A stretch of DNA of 64,000 bases from Emergencia timonensis (GTDB taxonomy: Bacteria; Bacillota; Clostridia; Peptostreptococcales; Anaerovoracaceae). The stretch is taken from positions 1,871,652 through 1,935,651 of the forward strand of contig NZ_FLKM01000008.1 of NCBI RefSeq assembly GCF_900086585.1, written 5' to 3'. The translations under genes and the position numbers were made by a program. Shown one piece after another: positions 8,762 to 16,926 of the stretch. Within the stretch, counting starts at the first letter, position 1. Each line of letters starts with the position of its first letter. Below the pieces are notes generated by a model. That model made no database searches, had not been told where the DNA came from, and saw only the letters and a list, made by a program, of their open reading frames with translations.

Positions 8762-9763
8762 ATGAAGATGAAAAAATTTATCAATGATCCTGCAAATCTG
8801 ACCACAGAGTTACTAGAAGGTTTCGCATTGGCGAATCAGGACTTGGTACGCTTGGAAGAAGATAATACAGTAGTTAACAAAGCATTGGATCAGGCAGATC
8901 GTGTTACGATCGTAACGCAGGGCGGCTCCGGCCACGAACCTGCGATCAGCGGTTTTGTCGGTGAGGGTATGATCGATATTTCAGTAGTTGGGGATATCTT
9001 TGCTGCGCCTGGTCCACAGGCTTGTGTAAACGCCATCAAAAAAGCCGAAAAAGGCAAGGGCGTGTTATATATCGTTCTCAATCACGCAGGCGACATGCTG
9101 ACTGGGAATCTGACCATGAAACAGTTGAAGAAAGAAAAAGACATCAAATGCGTCAAAGTGGTGACCCAGGAAGACATCGCCAACGCACCGAGAGAGAACG
9201 CAGACGACAGAAGAGGTCTGGTAGGCTGCATTCCTACTTACAAGATTGCCGGGGCGGCGGCAGCAGAAGGCAAGAGCCTGGAAGAAGTCGCTGCGGTAGC
9301 ACAGCGCTTTGCTGACAACATGGCGACCCTGGCAGTGGCTGTAAGAGGAGCGACACACCCTGCAACCGGAAGCCCTCTGGCTGAACTGGGCGACGACGAG
9401 ATGGAAATCGGCATGGGCCAGCACGGTGAAGGCGGCGGCGGACGCCAGACCATGAAATCCGCAGACGAGACTGCCGAGATCATGGTCAACGGACTGATCA
9501 ACGATCTTTCCATCAAAGAGGGGGAAAAGGTGATGCTCATCCTCAACGGAACAGGCGCGACAACTCTGATGGAACTGTTCATCGTCTACAGAAAGTGCGA
9601 AGCGCTTTTGAAAGAAAAAGGCATTGAAATCGTTGCAAACCATGTGGGAGAGCTTTTGACAGTACAGGAACAGGCTGGTTTCCAGATGTTCATGGCGAGA
9701 ATGGACGACGAGCTTCTCCACTACTGGAGCGCACCTTGCAACACACCATACATGAAAAAATAG
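8762..9763 (+). CDS. dhaK: Dihydroxyacetone kinase-like substrate-binding subunit DhaK
   Basis: 333 residues. GGSGHEP (54-60) is the conserved substrate-loop motif. H221 in MGQHGEGG corresponds to the His that binds dihydroxyacetone covalently as a hemiaminal in characterised DhaK. The sequence after that His is Gly-rich (EGGGGRQTMKS) instead of the usual HGEPG, suggesting a different substrate pocket. It phosphorylates a short ketose or hydroxyketone together with DhaL. Confidence 0.9.
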   Translation: MKMKKFINDPANLTTELLEGFALANQDLVRLEEDNTVVNKALDQADRVTIVTQGGSGHEPAISGFVGEGMIDISVVGDIFAAPGPQACVNAIKKAEKGKGVLYIVLNHAGDMLTGNLTMKQLKKEKDIKCVKVVTQEDIANAPRENADDRRGLVGCIPTYKIAGAAAAEGKSLEEVAAVAQRFADNMATLAVAVRGATHPATGSPLAELGDDEMEIGMGQHGEGGGGRQTMKSADETAEIMVNGLINDLSIKEGEKVMLILNGTGATTLMELFIVYRKCEALLKEKGIEIVANHVGELLTVQEQAGFQMFMARMDDELLHYWSAPCNTPYMKK

Positions 9764-9772
9764 GAGGAATCT

Positions 9773-10651
9773 ATGGCAGATAAAGACGGAAATCAATTGG
9801 CAAAAGACTATCATGTGGGCGTCAAAGCTGAGCAGAAACCCTTCCATGTAAAAGGCATGGAGCATGCGGACTGGGGCATGAAGGACAGACTTTCCAGGAT
9901 TTTCAGGCCGGATACGGGAAACACCGTCATGCTGGCCTTTGACCACGGATACATCATGGGCTCCACAGCGGGTCTTGAGAGGCTGGACCTGGTCGTGCCT
10001 GAGTTGGCGGCAGATGTAGACGTGTTCATGGCCACCAGAGGAGCGCTCAGAACCTGCGTACCGCCGACCTTCAACAAAGGGATCGCCCTCAGATGTACAG
10101 CCGGCGGCAGTGTGCTGGACGACGATATGAGTCACGAGGTCATCGGCGTTGACATCGAGGACGCTGTCAGGATGAACGCGTCCTGCATGGCGGTGCAGAC
10201 TTTTATCGGGACGCCGGGCCAGAAGGTCAGCCTTGACAATCTCTGCAAGACGGTGGACGCAGGAACCCGGTATGGTATTCCGACTCTGGGTGTTGTCGCT
10301 GTAGGTAAGAACATGGAAAAGACGACCAGATTCTATCTGCTGGCGACCAGAATGATTGCAGAACTGGGCGCGCACATCGTCAAGACCTATTACTGCGAGG
10401 ACTTTGACAAGGTCGTCGCTGCCTGCCCGGTACCGATCGTCGTGGCGGGAGGTAAGAAGGTGCCGGAGGCCGAGGCTTTGACTCTGGCGTATAACGCCAT
10501 CAGCCAAGGCGCTGCAGGCGTGGATATGGGAAGAAATATCTTCCAGGCAGAGGACCCTAAGGCGATGTGCAAAGCCATCGCCAAGGTGGTACACGAAAAA
10601 TATACGGACAAAGAAGCCTTTGAATTTTATGAGGATATCAGGAGGAGATAA
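9773..10651 (+). CDS. LsrF-like class I aldolase / phospho-AI-2 thiolase family protein
   Basis: 292 residues, co-linear with E. coli LsrF (3-hydroxy-5-phosphonooxypentane-2,4-dione thiolase) as I recall it. Shared landmarks are DWGMKDRLSRIF, TVMLAFDHGY, VVAGGKK and GVDMGRNIFQ. K204 in HIVKTYY sits at the catalytic Schiff-base Lys of LsrF. LsrF transfers an acetyl unit from a phosphorylated dione to CoA during AI-2 breakdown. Here it follows a DhaKL kinase rather than LsrK, with no lsr transporter nearby, so the actual substrate may be another phosphorylated hydroxyketone. Overlap in spacing (9 nt from dhaK) implies a shared transcript. Confidence 0.85.
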   Translation: MADKDGNQLAKDYHVGVKAEQKPFHVKGMEHADWGMKDRLSRIFRPDTGNTVMLAFDHGYIMGSTAGLERLDLVVPELAADVDVFMATRGALRTCVPPTFNKGIALRCTAGGSVLDDDMSHEVIGVDIEDAVRMNASCMAVQTFIGTPGQKVSLDNLCKTVDAGTRYGIPTLGVVAVGKNMEKTTRFYLLATRMIAELGAHIVKTYYCEDFDKVVAACPVPIVVAGGKKVPEAEALTLAYNAISQGAAGVDMGRNIFQAEDPKAMCKAIAKVVHEKYTDKEAFEFYEDIRRR

Positions 10652-10652
10652 A

Positions 10653-10973
10653 ATGTCAGCAACATACATGCATATTGGAATTCCGGTGACAAACAAGAAA
10701 CCAGGAATGGTATACAACGAGGACATGAAACTGTGGATGAGCAATCCAGAGGATTACGACTATGTCATCGAGTACCTGAAGTTTGAAGAGGGGACACCGT
10801 TCCCAGAGATTCTCCACCACAATCCCCACGTGGCTTATAAGGTGGATGACCTGGAGCACTACATCGAGGACGCCGACCAGTTGATCTTCGGACCAGCTCA
10901 GGCCAGCGAAACAGCCAGACTGGCTTTCGTCATCAAAGACGATGCCATCCTGGAACTATACGAAGAGAAATAA
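10653..10973 (+). CDS. Small VOC/glyoxalase-like protein of the dha operon
   Basis: 107 residues from the ATG at 10653, preceded by AGGAGGAG. The layout YMHIGIPVTN ... HVAYKVDDLE ... FVIKDDAILELYEE resembles a one-domain vicinal-oxygen-chelate protein, where His and Glu ligands on beta strands hold a metal. This family includes isomerases and lyases acting on dicarbonyls. As last gene of the operon after the LsrF-like enzyme, it might isomerise the phosphorylated substrate, as LsrG does in AI-2 degradation, although LsrG belongs to another fold. Function unproven. Confidence 0.65.
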   Translation: MSATYMHIGIPVTNKKPGMVYNEDMKLWMSNPEDYDYVIEYLKFEEGTPFPEILHHNPHVAYKVDDLEHYIEDADQLIFGPAQASETARLAFVIKDDAILELYEEK

Positions 10974-10994
10974 CCAAAACCAATACATCATCCT

Positions 10995-11328
10995 AAAAAA
11001 AGACAGGGGTTGTTGCACTAAGAGCGAGTAATCCATGGATCAGATCAAACGGCGCAAATGTCTATTTTAGACGCATTATGCGCCGTTTTTCCGTTGACAG
11101 AAATGATTTGTACCAAAAATTATTACAAGATAATACAGAATTAGAAATTAATTAATGGTAAATTTAAGAAATTAACATTATAAAAGGAAAAAGAGTGCCT
11201 GAAAGATCTTGTTTACTATGAAACGCAGCGAATCTGCCTGCTAAATCTGCTCCCAAACGGCGTAACGTATCCAGAAAACAATGCTTTACGCCGTTTCTTC
11301 GTTAATGCGACAGCCCCTGTCTTTTTTT
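10995..11328. repeat. 334-bp structured repeat element with 27-bp terminal inverted repeats (copy 1)
   Basis: Termini 10995-11021 and 11302-11328 are inverted repeats matching at 24 of 27 positions. Inside, two strong hairpins share an AACGGCG stem: 11048-11087 (9-bp stem, followed by TTTTT and serving as terminator of the dha operon) and 11255-11296 (11-bp stem). Between them lie about 165 bp of AT-rich sequence with no coding potential. The reverse complement of the right part aligns with the element at 41681-41820, including the hairpin loop and the terminal TTAGTGCAACA. The right end touches the stop codon of the minus-strand kinase. Confidence 0.75.
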
Positions 11329-12598
11329 ATCCGATCAGTATGACGACCTTGAACTCGTCGTCAGTAAAAGATACATCCAGGGTTCCCTGGTAGCGCTGGA
11401 CGACGTCCTTTACAGAGGCCAGGCCGATGCCGTGGAAATCACCATCCTCCTTATCCGAAAGAAAACGATCTTTCCTTAATTTCACCTCGTTGCACTTTGC
11501 ATTGACAATCTCATAGCTGAAATAACCGTTCTCCGCATAGCGGGCTTTGACGGAAATGCTGCGTTTGTCTCGCGGTAGCTTGCAGCATGCCTCGATGGCG
11601 TTATCCAGGGTATTGGCAAAAATCGTACACAGACTGATGTCGTCGATGGACATCAGATTGTCGATGCTGATATGGAAGAACTCGCTGATTCCCTCTTCCT
11701 GTATGAGGTTGTACTTTGCATTGAGAACTGCGTTGACCACCCCGTTTTTGCAGAAACTGCGGCTGCCTGACTGAATATAACTGGACAGCTGCTGGAAGTA
11801 CCGTCTCGCTTCGGCATCATTTCCCTCATCAAGCAGATTGCCTATGACGAGCAGCTGATTGTTCAAGTCGTGGCGCAGCCTTCTGATCTGAGCCTGATTT
11901 TTTTCCAGTTCTTCATAATAGTTTTGCTGCAGGCGCAGGTTGGACCGTTCGATATCAGCGTAAATGCCGTCAGCCATGTAAGATGCGGACAGGCGTATGC
12001 AGCCGATGTTGGTGATGAGGCATGCCATGAGACAGGGCCAGATATAGTAGGACTCTCGCGGCGTAAAATAGACGCAGCTAAAAAGAGCGGTAAAGGAGGC
12101 CAGACTGATAATGGTCACCATGATCCAGGCCCGATGATCCAGAACCTGCCTCATCTTTGCAAGGGAAGGCGAGAGGAGGCGGTAAAACAGGTACCAGAAC
12201 AGGATCACCAGGGAGTAGGTGGCGGTGGCCATGATGTCACTGCCGATTCCCCCGTCTTCAGGAAAAAAGAAAAAGTAAACCAGCGTGCCTACGTTCATAT
12301 ACAGAAAACTGACGGTAGCTGCGATCGGATAGAACAGGACAGCAATCGCCAGCTTGATGATCAATTCCCCTTCGAATAAGAGAAGATTTATAGCTATAAA
12401 AAGCAGCAGAGGTATGGTGATATTTGCCACATCGTTGGGATAAATCGGCATACCTGACACCGCGGACAGCCCGATCCACTGCATCAGAAACAGCAGGATA
12501 TTCTTTCGCGGACGAAGAAAACAGCAGACGCAGCGATAGAAGAAAAAACCTGCTGTAAAGTTCATGATATCGCCGATACAGGTTAAAAGTATTGACAT
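11327..12598 (-). CDS. AgrC-like sensor histidine kinase (GHKL ATPase)
   Basis: 423 residues; ATG at 12598 after GAGGAGG. Six or so membrane spans occupy residues 1-205. The cytoplasmic part carries RRLRHDLNNQLLVIG (His box with the HDLNN signature of the AgrC/ComD class), FANTLDNAIEA (N box) and GIGLASV (G box). It follows its LytTR regulator by 11 nt on the same strand. Divergently placed is a Bce-like ABC transporter, so it may sense peptide antibiotic stress, although Bce transporters normally pair with a BceS-type kinase. Confidence 0.92.
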   Translation of the reverse strand: MSILLTCIGDIMNFTAGFFFYRCVCCFLRPRKNILLFLMQWIGLSAVSGMPIYPNDVANITIPLLLFIAINLLLFEGELIIKLAIAVLFYPIAATVSFLYMNVGTLVYFFFFPEDGGIGSDIMATATYSLVILFWYLFYRLLSPSLAKMRQVLDHRAWIMVTIISLASFTALFSCVYFTPRESYYIWPCLMACLITNIGCIRLSASYMADGIYADIERSNLRLQQNYYEELEKNQAQIRRLRHDLNNQLLVIGNLLDEGNDAEARRYFQQLSSYIQSGSRSFCKNGVVNAVLNAKYNLIQEEGISEFFHISIDNLMSIDDISLCTIFANTLDNAIEACCKLPRDKRSISVKARYAENGYFSYEIVNAKCNEVKLRKDRFLSDKEDGDFHGIGLASVKDVVQRYQGTLDVSFTDDEFKVVILIG

Positions 12599-12609
12599 CG
12601 GTTACCTCC

Positions 12610-13314
12610 TCAGTGCAGCAGCATTTGGGCAAAAGCCACGGCAAGGTCCTGCTTGTAAGCGCGGCTCACGGGAAGCTCCTCCTCGTGGCAGAGGCAGCTT
12701 GTGGGTCTGACCTGTGTTACAAAGTGCATGTTTACCAGATAGCGATTGTGCACCCGCTGAAAGCAGGCAGGCAGCTTTGCCTCTACATCGTCCAGCTTTC
12801 CGTAGAAAGTAAAACTGTCGTTTGTTGTGACGATATGGATGGTCCTGCGGTCACTTTTAAAATAGCAGATGGCGTCCATCGGCAGGCGCAGGGTGCCGGA
12901 CTTTTGCTCCACCATATAAAATTGTGTTTCCTGGCCGCTGATTTCCTGAATTGCTTTTGACAAAACCTCTCGTATCTTGGCTTCTTCATAAGGCTTGAGA
13001 ATGTAGTGGAAGGCGTGGACTTCGTAACCCTGGAACACGAAGTCAGGGTATGCGGTGACAAAGATGATGATCATCTTGCAGCCCGACTGCCGAAGCAGCT
13101 TTGCGGTAGTCATCCCATCAGATCCGGGCATTTCGATGTCCAGAAAAAGAATGTCAATCTGCTCAGCGGCATCGCAGGCAGCGAGGAGGCTTTCACCGCA
13201 GTCGAATTCCTGAATTGCATAGTCCATGCCGGTTAGTTCCATCTGTACAGCAAGCAGATTTCGCAAGTCCCTGCGCAGTTTTTTTTCATCATCACAGATC
13301 GCAATTTTTAACAA
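12610..13314 (-). CDS. AgrA-like LytTR response regulator
   Basis: 234 residues. Receiver domain 1-125: acidic ICDDE, phospho-acceptor Asp in LFLDIEMPG, signalling Thr/Ser in IFVTAY, Lys in ILKPYEE. LytTR DNA-binding domain about 135-234, with CFQRVHNRYLVNMHFV. It is the first gene of a two-gene minus-strand operon with the GHKL kinase. Distinct from the regulator at 2697, which has a shorter receiver linker. Target probably the divergent ABC transporter, by position only. Confidence 0.93.
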   Translation of the reverse strand: MLKIAICDDEKKLRRDLRNLLAVQMELTGMDYAIQEFDCGESLLAACDAAEQIDILFLDIEMPGSDGMTTAKLLRQSGCKMIIIFVTAYPDFVFQGYEVHAFHYILKPYEEAKIREVLSKAIQEISGQETQFYMVEQKSGTLRLPMDAICYFKSDRRTIHIVTTNDSFTFYGKLDDVEAKLPACFQRVHNRYLVNMHFVTQVRPTSCLCHEEELPVSRAYKQDLAVAFAQMLLH

Positions 13315-13419
13315 AACAAAACCTCCTCATTTTTTCTCCTTGTAGGGTAACATAGGATGGCGGCAGTTGTCAAACTTTACAGAAAAGAGGTTAAATTTAG
13401 CACTTCGGCCTCTAAAAAA

Positions 13420-13441
13420 CTGTGAGGGTTTCCCTTAAAAT
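13420..13441 (+). promoter_or_regulatory. Operator CTGTGAGGG-N3-CCC and -10 box upstream of the Bce-like transporter
   Basis: CTGTGAGGGTTTCCC (13420-13434) lies directly before TAAAAT (13436-13441). The same CTGTRAGGG-N3-CCC element at the same distance from a -10-like box precedes the second Bce-type transporter (minus strand, 30475-30489), suggesting a common regulator. Confidence 0.55.
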
Positions 13442-13470
13442 AGAGACAACACGAAAAATGGAGGTTGAAT

Positions 13471-14226
13471 ATGTTACAGGTACAGAATTTGAACAAAAGC
13501 TATCAAAATGGCGTAAACACATATCCGGTTTTGAAGGATGTTTCCTTTGCGGTGAAGAAGGGAGAATTTGTCGCAGTCATGGGACCTTCCGGCAGCGGAA
13601 AGACCACTCTGCTCAACTGCATCTCCTGCTTTATCCCCTCAGACAGCGGAACCATTCTGCTGGGAGGGAAGGACATCTCAGGTTTGGACGAGAGAAAAAT
13701 TGCCAAGGTGAGAAATGAGAATCTGGGTTTTGTCTTTCAGGATTTCATGCTCCTGGACGGTCTGACTGTGAGAGAGAATATCTGTATGCCGCAGATCATT
13801 GCAGGCGCCCCGGTTACCCAGATGGAAGTGAAGGCGGAGAAGCTGTGCCAGCTCTTCGGCATAACCAAAGTGATCGATAAATATCCGGCAGAGATATCTG
13901 GAGGAGAGAAGCAGCGTACTGCAGTAGCCCGTGCTTTGATGAACAATCCCTATGTGATTCTGGCCGACGAGCCTACTGGAAATCTGGACAGCAAATCCTG
14001 CAAGGCAGTCATAGAGGCCTTTCTGCAGGCAAAAGAACAGGCGGGGGCTACCATCTTCATGGTCACTCATGACAGCTTTGCCGCATCTTTTTGCGACCGG
14101 GTCATCGTCCTTGCAGACGGGACGATTCATCAGGAAATCATAAAAACCGGCACCAGGCGCCAGTTTATGGATCAATTGTTAGATGTTTTGAGAAATCTGG
14201 GAGGCGGGGACGATGACAACGAGTAA
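13471..14226 (+). CDS. BceA-like ABC transporter ATP-binding protein
   Basis: Start ATG at 13471, six nt after GGAGG; an in-frame TTG at 13465 abuts the ribosome-binding site and is rejected. Walker A GPSGSGKT, Q-loop FVFQDFMLLDGLTV, signature ISGGEKQRTAVARAL, Walker B VILADEPTGNLDS, H-loop MVTHD: the LolD/MacB/BceA subfamily that drives FtsX-type permeases. Its 3' end overlaps the permease gene by 14 nt. In Bce systems the complex frees cell-wall precursors from antimicrobial peptides such as bacitracin, and also signals. Confidence 0.93.
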   Translation: MLQVQNLNKSYQNGVNTYPVLKDVSFAVKKGEFVAVMGPSGSGKTTLLNCISCFIPSDSGTILLGGKDISGLDERKIAKVRNENLGFVFQDFMLLDGLTVRENICMPQIIAGAPVTQMEVKAEKLCQLFGITKVIDKYPAEISGGEKQRTAVARALMNNPYVILADEPTGNLDSKSCKAVIEAFLQAKEQAGATIFMVTHDSFAASFCDRVIVLADGTIHQEIIKTGTRRQFMDQLLDVLRNLGGGDDDNE

Positions 14227-16309
14227 AATCTATCAGAAAATGAGAAAAAACGCCAGGGGACAGTATCTGCTCCTCAGCTTCTGCGCCTTTCTGTCGGTGC
14301 TTTTGATCACCGCCTTCGCCCTGATGTATTTTGGCCCCACGGTGCAGAACTTCCTGCCGGAAGGGGGAGATACCAGGAAGATGGCCAGCCTGCTCCTTGC
14401 TGCCACGGCACTGGGCTGCTTTATCTTCACCTTGTACGCTTCCAGCATGTTCTTTCGGTACAAGAGCCGCGAGTACGGGATCCTCATGGCTTTGGGTTTA
14501 GAAAAGAAAAACTTGCGCCGACTTTTGTTCAAGGAGCTTTCGGTCATTACCGCTGCAGCGTCTCTGGCCGGACTGCTGTGCGCAATGCCCGTGTCTTATC
14601 TGATCTGGAAACTCTTTGAGTTATTTATCATTTCCAACGAGCAAATGACTTATCGCTTTGGCGCGGCAGGTTTTCTGCCAGGCATCCTCTTTGCAGCCTG
14701 CCTGGCTTTGATGCTGGGTCTTGCTGCCAGGCGTTTTATCAATAAGTCGGATATCATGGATATTCTGCGCACGCAGCACAAGACACAGATGGTAAAGACT
14801 GTGAAGGGGTGGATTCTGCCGGTGGGCATCGTGCTGATGTTTCTTGGCGTCGCTCTGGGAAGCGGCCTTCCGCAGGTTGCCGCCAGGGTCTTCAAGGTCA
14901 ATCTGCCTTCTGCGGTGAACCTGTTCTATCTCCTCACGGTGATGGGCATCTACCTGGTGCTGCTCAGCATCGTAGCCCAGAGTCGTGCGGGGAAAAACAA
15001 GGAGAAATATTACAAGAATCTGGTGTCCATCAGTCTGATGCGTTTTACAGCAAAGGCATCTACGCGGAATATGTGCGTCATCGTGCTGCTGATCTTTGTC
15101 TGCTGCTTTGCTTCCTTCTACGGAATGCAGTACAGTCTGACGCCGGATCTCGCAAAAAGTGATGATTTTGCTTTTTCCCTCCATTATCCTGCTTTGGAAA
15201 AACAGATAGATCAGGCGGATGTCTACAGGACAGCTGAAAAATATGACCTGAAGGTTGAGGACTTTATCCAGGGGCAGGCATCTAATCTGGTCATCTCTTA
15301 TACGGCCACGGATATCAGCGAAGATGAAAGCCGATATGTGGAAAAGTATTATGACCAGCAGAAAGGGGCGCTTTTCCTTTCCGCCAGCAGTTATGCGGCC
15401 ATCTCTGGAAAGAAGATCACCGTGCAGGAAGGAACCTATAAGACAGTAACATCGAAAGATTATAAGGGATTTTTTGACCAGGTGGACGGATTAGACAGGG
15501 TGACAAATCCTGACAGCGGCAAATCCATGAAGCTGGCATATGGCGGCAGCCTGGAGCAGAATTCGCTATACGCCATGAGCGACCCCTTTGCCTATGTCAT
15601 CAGTGACGACGATTACAGTAGGATGACCAGAGGGCTGGATCAAGACTACCAGGAGAATCTGATTTTCTTCGATGTAGATGACGTTGAGCGTTCCTACGGT
15701 TTTGCCAAAGCTTTGCTGTCTCAATACGTGGATCGGGCTACGGCGCGTTCTAACCACATGGGTTACTGGGACGCCTGGGAAGAGCAGCAGACACAGAAAG
15801 CAGGCAAAGAGTACGGATACAGCGATCGAATCGATATGTCCATGGACAACAATCTGCTTTTGAATGACTGGAAATATGCACCGGGTTTTCAGATTATCCA
15901 ACTGCAGGATCAGATGCAGCTGATCAGTGTATACGTGATGCTCTGCCTTTATATCTGTATCATTGCGCTGGCAGCGGTCTCCGTCATGACCTATGTGCGA
16001 AGCATTTCAGTGGCATCTGATAACAAGGAGCTGTTCGACAGCCTGGAAAAGCTGGGCGCCGACAGAGCCTATCGGCAGAAGGTGCTGAAGAGACAGTTGG
16101 CAAAGATTTTCCAATATCCGACTGCCATCGGATGCAGTCTGGGATTCCTCTTCTCACTGGCTATGGATATTTCTAATGATGGAAGGCTGGCGGGCACAGA
16201 ATTTACGGCCCTGGGCATCTTATTAGGCATTATTGCAGCCATCTCTGCCATCCTGTTTGCAGTCTATCGTTATGCATTAAAACGGGCACAGATTCTCATA
16301 GGAATATAG
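14213..16309 (+). CDS. BceB-like FtsX-family ABC permease
   Basis: 698 residues with ten membrane spans in the BceB order: seven near the N-terminus, a large extracellular domain (about 310-565, rich in Tyr, Asp and Ser), then three C-terminal spans. A first FtsX domain is marked by YKSREYGILMALGLEKKNL. The extracellular domain is the peptide-sensing part in BceB. It overlaps the ATPase gene and ends at a strong terminator. The partner two-component system is either the divergent AgrCA-like pair or the BceRS-like pair 15 kb away that shares its operator. Confidence 0.9.
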   Translation: MTTSKIYQKMRKNARGQYLLLSFCAFLSVLLITAFALMYFGPTVQNFLPEGGDTRKMASLLLAATALGCFIFTLYASSMFFRYKSREYGILMALGLEKKNLRRLLFKELSVITAAASLAGLLCAMPVSYLIWKLFELFIISNEQMTYRFGAAGFLPGILFAACLALMLGLAARRFINKSDIMDILRTQHKTQMVKTVKGWILPVGIVLMFLGVALGSGLPQVAARVFKVNLPSAVNLFYLLTVMGIYLVLLSIVAQSRAGKNKEKYYKNLVSISLMRFTAKASTRNMCVIVLLIFVCCFASFYGMQYSLTPDLAKSDDFAFSLHYPALEKQIDQADVYRTAEKYDLKVEDFIQGQASNLVISYTATDISEDESRYVEKYYDQQKGALFLSASSYAAISGKKITVQEGTYKTVTSKDYKGFFDQVDGLDRVTNPDSGKSMKLAYGGSLEQNSLYAMSDPFAYVISDDDYSRMTRGLDQDYQENLIFFDVDDVERSYGFAKALLSQYVDRATARSNHMGYWDAWEEQQTQKAGKEYGYSDRIDMSMDNNLLLNDWKYAPGFQIIQLQDQMQLISVYVMLCLYICIIALAAVSVMTYVRSISVASDNKELFDSLEKLGADRAYRQKVLKRQLAKIFQYPTAIGCSLGFLFSLAMDISNDGRLAGTEFTALGILLGIIAAISAILFAVYRYALKRAQILIGI

Positions 16310-16312
16310 TTG

Positions 16313-16350
16313 CAAAAGGACACAGCCGCGGGACGCTGTGTCCTTTTGTT
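16313..16350 (+). terminator. Rho-independent terminator
   Basis: A 14-bp stem (16313-16326 with 16335-16348, CAAAAGGACACAGC and complement) with an 8-nt loop and T-rich 3' arm, directly after the permease stop. Confidence 0.85.
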
Positions 16351-16384
16351 GTACGGAAGATACTGTTCTGGGGAGCAGAGTTGT

Positions 16385-16504
16385 GGTACAATGTCCTTAC
16401 CCGGCGAGTGGTGAGCAAGAGCGAAGACAGAGCCGAGGTAAGACAGGTGCCCAGTGCCTCTTAGCGAGTGGCGAGGCGAAGCCGAAGACAGAGCTTAGAG
16501 CATA
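16385..16504 (+). repeat. Tandem repeat of a ~60-bp unit upstream of lrgA
   Basis: Two degenerate copies (about 16385-16444 and 16445-16504). GCGAGTGG recurs at 16404 and 16464, and GAAGACAGAGC at 16423 and 16484. Each copy can close with its own outer stem (CTTACC/GGTAAG; CTCTTAGC/GCTTAGAG). A third partial start (TGATACAATG, 16505) mirrors the TGGTACAATG that begins copy 1; its TACAAT could be the -10 of lrgA. Confidence 0.6.
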
Positions 16505-16548
16505 TGATACAATGTTTGATGGACAAACAAACTAGAACGGAGCAAAAA

Positions 16549-16926
16549 ATGAAGTACGTAAGACAGTTTACAATCATCTTAGTGGTCTCTTTCATTGGGG
16601 AACTATTGAATTACCTGATCCCTTTGCCAGTGCCTGCCAGCATTTACGGACTGGTCATCATGCTGATCTGTCTGCTGACTGGCGTGATTCCGCTGCATGC
16701 GGTAAGAGATACAGGGCGTTTTCTCGTGGAAGTCATGCCGCTGATGTTCATTCCGGGAGCTGTGGGACTTCTGGAATCCTGGGGCGTGCTGAGACCGATA
16801 TGGGCGCCAGTTCTGGCCATTACAGTCGTTACGACAGTGGCCGTCATGGCAGCGACAGGAAGAATTACCCAGGGGATCGTCCGAATGGGACAAAAGAAAG
16901 AAGGCGGGGAGGCAGCAAATGAATAG
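16549..16926 (+). CDS. lrgA: LrgA/CidA-family holin-like protein
   Basis: 125 residues from the ATG at 16549, which begins the recognisable protein (MKYVRQFTIILVV); GGAG lies 8 nt upstream. Four hydrophobic spans, with family motifs PLPVPASIYGLVIML and VMPLMFIPGAVGL. LrgA/CidA proteins are holin-like and affect murein hydrolase activity and autolysis; some act with LrgB as pyruvate or glycolate transporters. The gene overlaps lrgB by 8 nt. The upstream tandem repeat may carry its regulation. Confidence 0.9.
   Translation: MKYVRQFTIILVVSFIGELLNYLIPLPVPASIYGLVIMLICLLTGVIPLHAVRDTGRFLVEVMPLMFIPGAVGLLESWGVLRPIWAPVLAITVVTTVAVMAATGRITQGIVRMGQKKEGGEAANE

Noticed and set aside
9065..10744. A 559-residue open frame on the minus strand, antisense to dhaK and the LsrF-like gene
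   Set aside because: The sense strand encodes recognisable, fully conserved enzymes; the antisense protein resembles nothing and has no ribosome-binding site.
11094..11126. TTGACA at 11094-11099 as a promoter inside repeat copy 1
   Set aside because: No acceptable -10 at 16-18 nt; the AT-rich stretch downstream makes chance matches likely.
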